Shown in pieces: positions 10,529-21,519 of a DNA stretch of 64,000 nt. Each line of letters starts with the position of its first letter. Within the stretch, counting starts at the first letter, position 1. The notes below the pieces were generated by a model. The model saw only the letters and a list, made by a program, of their open reading frames with translations. It searched no databases and was not told where the DNA came from. The stretch comes from Pyropia yezoensis (lineage: Eukaryota; Rhodophyta; Bangiophyceae; Bangiales; Bangiaceae): assembly GCA_009829735.1 (NCBI GenBank), contig CM020620.1, positions 16,512,354 through 16,576,353 of the forward strand, written 5' to 3'. A program made the translations under genes and the position numbers.

Positions 10529-11410
10529 ACACCCCCTCCCCCGTTGGAGGGAACGGGGAGGAAGAGGGGGGAGGGGGGAGGGGGAGGGGCAATTGGCCTA
10601 CGTGGCGCGAGGGTGGGCATGTGGCTCTCTGCTGCAAGGGGGGTTGGAGAGGGGCGCCGCGCCAGCTGCTGGGGAGGCAAGGGGGACGGCACGCGCACAC
10701 GTGGTCAGCCGCCCGTTGCCGGGCGCGCTCTACCGCCACCGGGTCGTGCAGGTGGAGCCTGCCTGCCGGTGGTCACGACGGACTATGAGGGGCCGCCCGT
10801 GGCGCCGTGCAGGTGCGCCGTGCAGGTACGCGGAGGGAACGGGATGGGGGGTGGGGGGGACGGCGAGGGAGTAAGGGGGAAAGGGGGTGGGGAGAAGGTG
10901 GGAGGACGCCCGCACATCCGCCCTCAGCCCGCAGTGGCAGCCTGTTGTCGGGCTGGTGGTGGGGCACCTGCTCCTCCCCCCGCACGCCCTGCTTTTCTTC
11001 TGGTGGGAGCTCCTCGTCCCCACTTCCTCTCTACCCTCTACGCCCCGCCGTCACCCCACGACCTCGAACTGAACGATGCAGCGCCGCCGCCGGGGCGACG
11101 CGCTGCTGCCGCCCGCTGTGCTCCTTCGCGGTGGGATGTTTTGTTGGGTGCGGACGGGCGGTCGGCGGTCATATACTTCCCGACTCTGTGGGATGTGGAC
11201 GGGGCGGCGGGTGCTCCTGCTCTGTTGTCCCCGCCCGTGCGCCGCGTCCCCGCTTTGCTCGTTGTGCTCTGGCGGGCCTTCCCCTATTCCCCCGTACCCA
11301 CTCCCGTCCGGCTCACGGTCTGCAGCCTTGTGTCGACGCGCTGTTGGTTGGTGTGCTTCCGTGCCCGCTGCCTCGCACCTCCCTCCCCCTTTCCCCCATC
11401 CCTTGGCACG
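10529..11410. other. Intergenic, G-rich then C-rich simple sequence
   Basis: The SDR stop is followed by gggga/aggggg tracts and then pyrimidine-rich DNA that leads into the lysyl-oxidase-like gene. Long ORFs exist on both strands but are compositional shadows. Pyrimidine-rich DNA before 11411 may hold the promoter, but no TATA is clear. Confidence 0.5.
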
Positions 11411-13311
11411 ATGGGCGTCCGTCGGCGCACGACCACCGCCGCGAGAGCGGCGGTGGCAGCAGTGCTTACGGCCACCATCGCTGCCTCTGTGGCGTCCGTG
11501 CACGCAGCGCTCGACCTGACCGTCATCGTGTCGGACCTGGTGCTGTCCACCCTCGACCTGTCGTCTGGCTCCAACGCAGTCTATGCCGCGGCGCTGATGG
11601 AGGAAAACTGCCTCCGTCGCGACAGCCGGGCCGCTGCGCACGAGGTGCTGCGGTTTACCACCACTATCCGCAACGTAGGCGACAGCGATCTGGTTATCGG
11701 ACTGCCGCCGCACGACCACTCGTTTTCGGATGCCAACTGGGAGGTATGGTCGTGGCGGGGAGGGGCTGGGGGGAGGCAGCGAGGGTTTGCCGGGCGTAAA
11801 CCTCCATGTTGGTGTCCTGCCGTTCCCCCAAACGAGAGTGGACAATGGCAGGGCTTCTGAACTACCACTGAGCTGGCTACTGACTCTCCCCTGGTGGACG
11901 AATGCCTGTTTAGCGTGCACTACAACGTCCCCTGTGCATTGTCTCCCCCCCTGTTTTGTCTCTTTCCCATATGCATTGACTACTGTGCACTTGGGCTGGG
12001 TGTGCCGCTTCAGTGGGGCGCCACTCACATGCACTGGCACTACGCCGCGTACGCTACGTACGGGTTGATTGACGAGACAGGCCGGGACGCGGGGGTGGGC
12101 TTCACTCCATCCACGTCAGCGCAGTCGGTCAACGGCCAAAAGACGGGCGTACGTGGTGGGAGACAGTGGGGTACGGTGGGTGAGGGTGCAGTGGGGAGGC
12201 AGGTAGGGGGCGCTTGGGTGGGGGCGTCGCACGCCTGGTTATGCTGGGTCTTTCCGGTGGGGTGCAGACTCCCCTCCCCCCCCCCGACCTCGTACTATTC
12301 TTGGCGGCATGCGCGTCCGTCGCGGGGATGGACCTCCGCGAAGCACGCGACTGATAAGCGCCGCGCTCATCGCCCACTCGGACGACGTTGGCTTGGTAAT
12401 TGCGGTGATTCTCTCCCCCCTGCCTTTTTCCCCCCGACCTAGTTTTGTGTGGAGGACTCGACGAACTGCCCCGGCAAAAAGTTCCAGTGCTGTAATATGG
12501 GCATCACCGCCGGCTGTGGGGACATATACTCGAACGCCCTCACCTGCGAGTGGATTGACGTGACGGGTCTGGACCTGTCCAGGCGTTACACGCTCAAGGT
12601 GACAGTCAACCCGGGCAACCGGCTGGGGGAGGCAAATTTCGCCAACAACGTCGCGGTCGTCAACGTGGACTTTGCCCGCATCGCCCGGTCGAGCGCGTAC
12701 AACCTCCGTGCCCCCGCGGCGATGCTCTACTCATCGGCCATCCCCGTGTGTAAGGCATGGATTGACGAGGACGACGCGCTCTACCCAGACGCGCCCATTA
12801 ACCGGGTGGCATTTGAGCTCAACCCGCTCGAGGAGCTGTTCAACTTGCTCTTCCCAAACGAGGCGGTATCGACAACGGCGGCGACACCGGTGCCCGCGAC
12901 GGTGGCGCCTGCGACGCCGGCGCCGCCCGCGTTGCCGACACGAACCGTGTGCACCTTCATCTTTTTCTGCCGTCAGGTGCCAATCGAGCCGTCGACGCCG
13001 CCCGTGGCGCTCCCCGCCACCGCCTCCCCGTCGCCATCACTGTCGTCGTCGGCCGTGGCAGCGTCAGCGACCTTCTCACTGACAGCGGCACCAGCGACGG
13101 CGTTCCCAACGGCAGCGGCGGTGACCGCATCACCGCCCACCCCATTGTGTGTCCGTGGTCGCGCTTTGGCCGCTGCCCGACGCCCGCGCCCGCACCTGCG
13201 CCCGCGCCCGCGCCCACGCCCGCGCCGGCCGTCTCGTCGCCCGTCACTTCACCAGCGCCGTCTCCGGTAGCGACGCCCGCGTGCCGATTCTTTGGGCTCT
13301 TTTGCTTTTGA
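11411..13311 (+). CDS. Lysyl-oxidase-like secreted copper amine oxidase (3 exons)
   Basis: Exons are 11411-11743, 12014-12148 and 12443 to 13311. Both introns (270 and 294 nt) are GT-AG and phase 0. A signal peptide (residues 1 to about 33, ending SVASVHA) precedes the catalytic domain. Known lysyl oxidase features are kept: N-terminal EENC block, the copper ligands as H-M-H-W-H (116-120) straight after the exon 1/2 joint, Lys154 before FCVED, and Tyr185 in GCGDIY. Lys154 and Tyr185 are at the places of the two residues that form the LTQ cofactor. CEWIDVTG and VTVNPGN follow. The tail is Pro/Thr/Ala-rich with three short Cys pairs. The frame shifts by one between about 13100 and 13145, ending as ...CRFFGLFCF. 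The role is likely oxidation of lysine or amines outside the cell; the substrate is unknown. Confidence 0.85.
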
Positions 13312-16300
13312 TCGGCGCGCGCATGGTCACGCATCGGGGGGGAGAGGACGGAGGGTCCGAGGAGGACTCCGTCATTGTCACCCTCCTCCCCCCCCCCCAC
13401 CTCTGCTGGCAACCAAGATTGTCGGGTGGACAACAAGGCGGGAATAAACAGGATAGAGAGCAAGACTCAGAAGACACGTCGTCCCCCGCTGCCATCTCTC
13501 ACGATAACCGCCTGCCTGTCCCATTTTCCCCATCTCTTCCCTCGTCCACCAGCGGCGGTCGGTTTGCCCTCTCGCTCCTCCCAAAAGGACGACTGCCTGC
13601 GCCGATGACACACGCCGCTGCGTTGCGCGGACGATCTCCTGCCTATCTCCACCCCGCAGAAGAAACAGGAGTCTCTCTTTGACGGAACATCAACGGGAGC
13701 CCCCAGACCGAGAGGGAGGCTTTCAGTGAATGTTGCTGGTTTTGCCCTGAGAGAGTTCCTCGCTATCATACCAACAACGTGGCCAAGACAACACTGAAGA
13801 ATATGTAACGCTAAAGATTCAATTGTGCGTCAGCCCAGTCATCAGCAATCCCAATCAGAGGCCGGCTCAATAAATTCCAAGATGTCTGGAGCTATCCAGA
13901 AGCCGAAACAGGGCTTTCTGGCTGAGTGATTGCCACAGAGCGATCTGTGGCCGCCAGGAACGTGCAATTATTGTGGTTTTCCCTCGAAGTCAACAACCGG
14001 TCACATTCCTGCATACTTGATGAGTTTGTGGAAGCCGTCGCAGTAGCGGATCTAAGGATAGCCCACGTTGTTAGCTATGTCCTAACAACTGAACGCGAAC
14101 ATACCTTCGTTTGATTGGCTATTGTGACGTCACACACACTTATGTTTCGCTTGGGAACATCAAATTTAAATCCAGTGCTCGAAAGTCGAAAAGGAAATCA
14201 CGCCCTCAGGAGCCGCGACGTCACATCGATGACAAATGGGACGGTTGCCGCTTGAAGGTTCAGCTCGTCGCTGGGCGGATGGGCTTCGGAGGTTCGCACT
14301 AGTGTCTATTCTAGTGATAGCCTCCTTTGAACTTCAGCGCCTCAATTGAAGCTCATCTTCGGTGGTCATTCTGCGTGCGTTCCCTTCACTAAAGGTCTTT
14401 TTTTGGCCATGCAAACAGACTCAGCGCACTCCCAATTTCCCTTGGGGAACCTTGAGGAATCCTTACAGTGCCCAAGGGCGCCGGTCGTTCCCACCGGTGC
14501 CCTGCGCGGGAAGACGCGGGAGATCGCGAACGATGTCGCGTAACTCTCATCGGTAAATTCCAAGGTCATCTCCGGGATATGTCGGCGTCGAATAAGATGG
14601 CACTATTGCAGGTCACAAAATACGGTGTGCCCACGTGGTTGGGCAGACCCGGTTCATCGTAACAGCTTCGACACATGAACGCGGTAGGTAATTCTTGCGC
14701 GACTCACAGTAATTTCGTCTCGTGGACTTTCGATGCAGGGAGTTCTGGGCCAGGGCAAGGGCGACACGTGGCAATGCTTCGGCCATGTGCGTGCGATGAA
14801 TTCTCTGCCGCGGAAAACAACTGGGGAGGAGCTGAAGTTTATCCGCGTACTGTAGTAGTAGACGAAAAGCATACGAGAACATTCCCTCGCACAGATGCCT
14901 ATCCCCGAAAAAAACCCCAGTGGGAAGAAGGGGAAAGACACGAAAAACACGCCATGAAAACATGGAAACAAGACGAAAGATGGGGGAAGCCACCCCTCCT
15001 TCCCGGAGTGGATCCGCCTTTCTGAGCGGGCCAATCAGCGGGAGGGGGCATTGGCGCCCTGTCATTCGCCAATCAACGGGCCCCAGGCGAACAACAAGCT
15101 CAACGTAGCCTGGCCAACCGGGTCCCGAATCGCCAGCGCGAGGGCCTGCCTGCAACTGGCGGCCAAAACGCCACGACAAGACCATCATACGGAGAACAAC
15201 CGACCCCTCGACGTCGAACTCACATCACGGTGTACCCTCACTCTCCAAACCCTTCTTCTTCCTCATCATCCGCACGGGTACCACACCTGTGCGTCGCCTC
15301 CTTCCTGCGAGTGTACCGTGCGAAGTGTGCGTAGGGTTGCACGGCGTGCGTGCGCGAGTGCGCGCGTGCGTGCGTGCTGTCAGACCTTACAGATCGGCTG
15401 GCATTTATACCCTCCTACCCCTCGCCTATCCATATCGGCGTTAGCTCTTCCTTATCCCCCAGTCGGGCGGTCGATCCCACTTCCCCCTTATTGATTTCAA
15501 TCCTTTATTCCAGAAGGACGGCCCGATCGGTCGTGAACAGCGATCCCGCGACGGCGGGCTTGAGGCATGCGCGTCGGGGTCTCGCTTTGAGGAGCCCGTG
15601 ACCCCCAGGTTGAAACGCACCGCTCTTCGTACGTTTTTCATGTCATTGACTCAACACTGGAGTAGCGAGTTGGTGTTCCACAACTCCCTCATGGACACGT
15701 GTGATTCACGTGCGGCTCCAGTCGTGCCACACTTGATTTGCAGCTGTGTTCTGTCTGTTATTGCTTTCACAATTTTCCGCTTCCTATGAGTCGACCTTCT
15801 CATTGAATAACACAATGTGTCCAACTGAGACGCAAGGGAGGAAGAACGCATGGGGTGAAGCCTTTCGTCCAGCCGCGCGCGACGAGCCGGCGGAGCCGCG
15901 GCAAGCTCCAGCGTCATTGACGCCGGTGGCGTGGCGTGAAGAGATAGGTAGCGGTAGGCGGAGGCGACGGCGGCGAAGCCCGCGCCACCGCCGCTTATCT
16001 GCAGCCCGCGGCCGCAGGCGCGGCCGCCGCCGGTGAGGCCTCGCTTCCTCCTGCTGCTGCGTGTGCTATGAAGATAGTCGGGCTTGTGCCAGCGGCCGAG
16101 AGGCACAGTCGACGCCCGGCGCCCGGCGGCCGGCAGGGCGCTCGACTAGCGAAAGCCGCGCGTGTGACAGCGAGGCTGTAAAGATTCGTTCCGAAAAGAC
16201 CCTTTCGGACATACAGAGAATCTACGATTGGGACTTCACTTTACGAGTCCGAGTCAACTAATTAGAGGACGTATGCGGCGTAATCGCGAGCACACCCGCA

Positions 16301-16333
16301 GGTGTCTGCCAACATCGGATGGTAACTGGAGGG
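13312..16333. other. Intergenic up to the assembly gap
   Basis: About 3 kb of less GC-rich DNA (especially 13700-14700) with no recognisable gene. The longest ORF (14613-15188, minus) shows no family signature. Pyrimidine-rich at 13375-13550; GT/CG-alternating at 15320-15380. Confidence 0.5.
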
Positions 16334-16833
16334 NNNNNNNNNNNNNNNNNNNNNNNNNNNNNNNNNNNNNNNNNNNNNNNNNNNNNNNNNNNNNNNNNNN
16401 NNNNNNNNNNNNNNNNNNNNNNNNNNNNNNNNNNNNNNNNNNNNNNNNNNNNNNNNNNNNNNNNNNNNNNNNNNNNNNNNNNNNNNNNNNNNNNNNNNNN
16501 NNNNNNNNNNNNNNNNNNNNNNNNNNNNNNNNNNNNNNNNNNNNNNNNNNNNNNNNNNNNNNNNNNNNNNNNNNNNNNNNNNNNNNNNNNNNNNNNNNNN
16601 NNNNNNNNNNNNNNNNNNNNNNNNNNNNNNNNNNNNNNNNNNNNNNNNNNNNNNNNNNNNNNNNNNNNNNNNNNNNNNNNNNNNNNNNNNNNNNNNNNNN
16701 NNNNNNNNNNNNNNNNNNNNNNNNNNNNNNNNNNNNNNNNNNNNNNNNNNNNNNNNNNNNNNNNNNNNNNNNNNNNNNNNNNNNNNNNNNNNNNNNNNNN
16801 NNNNNNNNNNNNNNNNNNNNNNNNNNNNNNNNN
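16334..16833. other. Assembly gap of 500 N
   Basis: Exactly 500 N, a conventional placeholder length, so the true distance is unknown. The sequence to its right begins inside the 3' end of a gag gene. Confidence 0.99.
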
Positions 16834-16851
16834 ACAGCACCCTACCAAGGC

Positions 16852-16858
16852 GGGAAAC
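16852..16858 (+). promoter_or_regulatory. Frameshift heptamer GGGAAAC, copy B
   Basis: Same heptamer and same distance to the gag TAA (16862-16864) as in copy A. Confidence 0.75.
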
Positions 16859-19800
16859 GAGTAAGAGGAAGGATGACGGGGGGCGCTGGGGTCACCCAAG
16901 CAAGCCACCCCGGAGTACCGCGGGGAAAGCCCCACGGAGAGCGCGGTTGAGCCGACGCCGCATCAACCCCCGGGTACACCTTCCGGCCCCGACGACACGG
17001 CGTCAGGGGATTGATGACCAACCTCCAAGGTTGGGAGGAGAGGACGGGAAGCCCCGTCACGTTGAACCAGACAAGGGCCCTGTTCAGGATGCCCGAGCTA
17101 CACCGGATATCGGTGTAGGCCACGTGCTGTTTACCTTGGAGAACTTCAAGGTATCAGCCACACTGGGGGTTGACCCCCAGTCGACACGATCGTACTACCC
17201 TGTACTGGATACAGGGGCTGGACCCAACCTTATCCGGAAGGATACCCTCCCGGACAAGTGGCTTCCACGAGTCAGAGTGACTCGGGGACCCACCATCAAG
17301 GACGCGAATGGTCGACTCATTCGTACGACCGCAGCGATGTCGCTGCAGGTTACCATCGGGGATCTCACCACGGAAGTTGACTTCCTGGTATGTGAAACGC
17401 TATCGGTGCCCTGCATACTGGGGTGCACCTTCATCAACGTTCACGTTTGATGCAATCCGGCCAGGCCGGAGGACCGTCGAGCTTCAAGAAGCCGACGGGA
17501 CGAAGCGAGGACACACGGCTATCGTCAGGGACCTGACGCTACAAGGAAGCCACGTTAACGTGGCTGAGGTGTACGCAAGCGTCGAGCCAAGACACTTCGG
17601 TTGGCCAAGCGAACTCGCTTTGAGCCGTTGTCAGAGACAGTCCTCCCGGTTAACTGCGACCTCGCAGGCATCTGCAGAGTCCAGTCCAACCTACGGACGT
17701 ACAAGCGCCATGGGTTGACCATGGCCAACGGTCTCATAGACCTCCCAGCAGGAGGGTCGTCCCTCCTAGTGATGGCGAACTATCGCCGTAAGGCAGTCAC
17801 CCTCCCGAAGGGAACTATCCTCGGGATTGCCGAACTCTACGAAGGAGATATCCTTACCCCTGATAAGGAAGGTCAAGTGGAACCACTTGAAGTACTGGCG
17901 GTCGCCGAGACCACCGAGCGCACAGCAAACCCGATGACGGGAAGCCTAACCCATCGGCGGCTCCGGCGGACCTGCCGCCAAAGGACCAAGAGGCCTTGAA
18001 GGCACTGGCCGAGGCTGACCTCGACCACCTTCCCCCTTCGGTAGCCGAAGGGGTACGACGGATGCTAAGAAAGCATGACGTTATGTGGACAGGCGGGGCC
18101 TTGGGACCATTGGGGCAACCCAACATCGTATAGACCTGGTACCAGGCGCACGACCCGCCCGCTCACAACCGCCCGAGCGGGACCTATGCAACGAGAGATC
18201 GTTGATGGAGAAGTGAAGAGGATGAGTGAAGCTAAGGTGATCCGACCTTCGATGTCGGAATGGGGTGCCCCAGTCGTTATTGTGCCGAAGAAGGATCAAA
18301 CCCCTCGGTTTTGCATCGATTATCGACGCCTCAACTTGGTTACCAAGAAGGACTCATACCCTTTACCAAGGATGGATGAATGCATCGACTCCCTGGGGGA
18401 GGCTACGGTGTTTACCACCATCGACTGCAATGCCGGATACTGGCAGATCCCGGTGGCGGACGAGGATATCCCCAAGACGGCATTCGTCCTGTCACAGTGG
18501 AGTGTACGAGTTCCTAAGGATGCCCTTCGGATTGTCCAACGCCCCCGCTACATTCCAGCGGGCTATCGACATCATACTGTCGGGGGTGAAGTGGCGTAAC
18601 TGCCTAGTGTACCTCGATGACGTCATCGTCTTCTCGCGTAACATGGATGACCATGTACAACATGTTGACGAGGTACTCACCCTCTTGAGGAACGCCGGGG
18701 TAACCCTGCGTCTGAAGAAGTGCGCCTTCTTCCAACAGACGGTCGAGTATCTGGGCCACCAGATAACCCCTGGTAAACTAGGGGTACTCGAAGCCAATAC
18801 CCGGGCACTCCGGGATGCCCGGTTCCCTAACACCCAGACGCAGCTCAAGAGCTTCCTGGGAATGTGCAATGTATACCGACGGTTCGTCAAGGACTTCGCT
18901 CGGATAGCTAAACCGTTAACGGTTCTTACGAGCAGTACCTTACCCAAGGTACTCCAACCCTCTTCGCCTAGCGAAGAGGAGGCATTCGAGTCGCTGAAGC
19001 GAGCCCTACTAGCCCCACCCGTCCTTGCGTTACCGCATAGACGGGGTACCTTCGTCATCGATGTCGATGCGTGTGATACACAAGTGGGATGCACCCTGTT
19101 ACAGGGAGAGACGTTGATCGGTACCGATAACGTTATCCCGGACCTACGTCCGGTAGGGTACTTCAGCCGGACACTCAACCCGGCTGAGCGGAACTATAGT
19201 GCCACCGAGCGTGAATGCCTCGGAGTTATATGGGCAGTGCAACTGCTCCGTCCATACCTGGAGGGCTCCAGGTTCATCGTGAGGTCCGACCACGAACCCC
19301 TACGATGGCTCCTCAACCTTGGTGACAAGGATTCCGATAGCCATGGGAGGCTAGCCCGATGGAGGCTGAAGATGGCCGAGCACGACTACCGCACGGTGTA
19401 TAAGGCTGGGTCAACCCACCACCTCGGAGACGCGTTGTCTCGACTCGACACCCCGAGCGGGGATACCCGCCCGGTGGACGAGGACATCCCGGTAGTACCG
19501 GTGTGCATGGTGGGTAATGCTACCCAGGGTATGGCTGACCATACCATGGCACACCTTGCGTGCCCATTGACCCTCGCGGACTTCCGCGAGGCACAGGCCA
19601 ACGACGACGACTGTAGACGTCATCGTGCTAACCTCCTGGCCGGTACGGCCGGCATCTTCTCCGAGAACGAAGACGGACTCATATACCGGCGGGCACCCGC
19701 CGATGGACGACATCAAGTCGTGGTTCCCGTGTCCTTACGGCAAGCCGTCATGAAACGAGAACATGAGAACCCTACAGCCGGACACCCGGGGGGTTCACGT

Positions 19801-21039
19801 ATGTTCGCAGCAATGCGAAGGTTCTTCTACTGGCCAGCAATGGCCGTCGACGTGGTCGACCACGTACGGGGATGCCACCCCTGTGCACGTAACCGCATGA
19901 GTCTACATAGGCGGGCGTCGGCCATGAAGCTATTCCCACCTGATGGGCCCAACGAGCAAGTCGCTATCGACATACTCGGGCCACTTCCGATAACGGAAGA
20001 AGGGAACAGGTACATCCTGGTCATGTCTGACCGCTTCACTAAGCTGTCAAGAGCGGCAGCCATCCCGAATGATACGGCATACACAATCATGAACGCAGTG
20101 GTTGACCACTGGATCAGTGCATACGGAGTCATGAAGCAACTCCTCTCCGACAACGGAGCAAGCCTTACGTCGGCATTCTGCACTAAGGTCCTGGGCATGT
20201 TCGGTATCGAACCACGTCGGGCATCCGACTACCACCCGCAGTCCAACGGGCAGGTGGAGCGGTTCAACCGCACCATCGTAAAGATGCTACAGTGCTACGT
20301 GGCCGAGCACACGAACACTTGGGACAGGCTTCTGTCCGTACTCACCCTGGCATACAATGCCAGGCCACATCGGAGCACAAACATTGCTCCGCTGGAGTGG
20401 GTCATGCCACTAGGCGTCGGTAACCTGACGCTGCCACCCGGCAGGTGCACTCGGTATGATACACCGAAGGGCCGACCCGCCGAACGCATCCACCTAGCTT
20501 GGTTGGCCAAGCTATCGTGGATGATTCCTAAGCTCAAGGGTGCCCTTGACAGAACACAACTTCGGTATAAGAAGAACTTCGACGCCCGACTACGGGTGCG
20601 CAACGCAACCCTGGTAACAGGTGACTGGGTCTATATCAGACACCAGAAGTTCCGAGGGAACAAGCTTATGCAACCGGTCAAGGGACCGTACCAGATCCTC
20701 CACAGAGATGACCACTCTGTTATCTTACACTCCGATACGGAGATCCAACGCATCAGTATGAATGATGTCACACCTGCTCCGAAGCCGGAACAGCCTCAGC
20801 CGGTACCGGCTGGGTTGCTACATGAAGCTCTTACAACCCACCGCTCGGATGACCCGGTGGGACCGGATGGGATTCCATACCAAGTAGAGAGCGTGGTCGG
20901 ACACACCGACCCGGACATACCAGGACCCTGGTACGTCAAGGTTATGTGGGTCGGATACGACTCACCCACCTGGGAACAGGCGGCGAATATACCCCGCCAA
21001 CTCCTCATGCCGTACATGAGGCGACGACGCCTACTGTAA
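16859..21039 (+). CDS. Pol polyprotein (PR-RT-RNase H-IN-chromodomain), frame broken by short indels
   Basis: Domains in order: protease (LDTGAGPN, near 17205), RT (FCIDYRRLN near 18313; YLDD near 18610), RNase H (DVDACD near 19060, TERECLG, HLGDALSR), integrase zinc region (H-x-n-H...C-x2-C near 19760-19890), integrase core with D (AIDILGP), D (SDNGAS) and E (NGQVERFNR), and a C-terminal chromodomain (VKVMWVGYDSPTWE near 20940). From about 18490 to TAA 21039 the frame is continuous. Relative to copy A there are lost or gained single bases near 16850, 16877, 17447, 17587, 17921-17930, 18104, 18172 and 18488. All would kill the polyprotein and all sit in the part nearest the gap, so they may be sequence errors rather than mutations. 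Confidence 0.93.
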
Positions 21040-21117
21040 CAACCCAACCGACACCGACTTCGGCTGTTGGGGGGTGAGGCTTATACCTACTAAGTAGGGT
21101 GTGACATGGTTAAAGCA

Positions 21118-21210
21118 GACTTAGGTTTCTAAGTCAAATCAGACTTAGGTTTCTAAGTCGAACCAAGCTTAGGTAACTAAGTAGAGCTAAGCTTAGGTAA
21201 CTAAGTAAAA
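21118..21210 (+). repeat. Four 24-bp tandem hairpin repeats after pol
   Basis: The core cttag-(gttt or gtaa)-ctaag recurs at 21120, 21144, 21168 and 21192, exactly 24 bp apart. Each unit is a short palindrome able to form a tetraloop hairpin with a 5-7 bp stem. The first two and last two units pair by sequence. The array lies between the pol stop and the end of the antisense ORF. Confidence 0.9.
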
Positions 21211-21284
21211 ACCTGAACCTTAATAAGTTAACTTAAAGGTAAAGGCTAACTCCGATAATATCGAAGTAACTAGGAGGCTTACAC

Positions 21285-21336
21285 GGGAGGATGACCTCCC
21301 AAAGCCAAGACACAAAGTGAGGGAGGATAACCTCCC
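21285..21336 (+). repeat. Two GGGAGG-tetraloop-CCTCCC hairpins
   Basis: Two perfect 6-bp stems (21285-21300, loop atga; 21321-21336, loop ataa) 36 bp apart, just downstream of the 24-bp array. They are strong candidates for RNA hairpins on either strand. Function unknown. Confidence 0.8.
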
Positions 21337-21519
21337 CAAGCATGAACCAACCGGAAGAAGTTGGACGGGAGGCAAGGCACCACTGAGCCAGAAGGGGTAC
21401 TCCCCAGGGCAGCAAACAGAGGCAAGCAATGCCCCCAGCGGGGGATGAGTTTATACTCACTACTACCCGGCTACCATAAGGGTTGCCGGGGCCCTCTCCC
21501 GCACAAACAATAGCACTCC

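Noticed and set aside
14613..15188. Minus-strand ORF of 191 codons
   Set aside because: No motif, mixed composition, overlapping ORFs on the other strand; not enough support for a gene.
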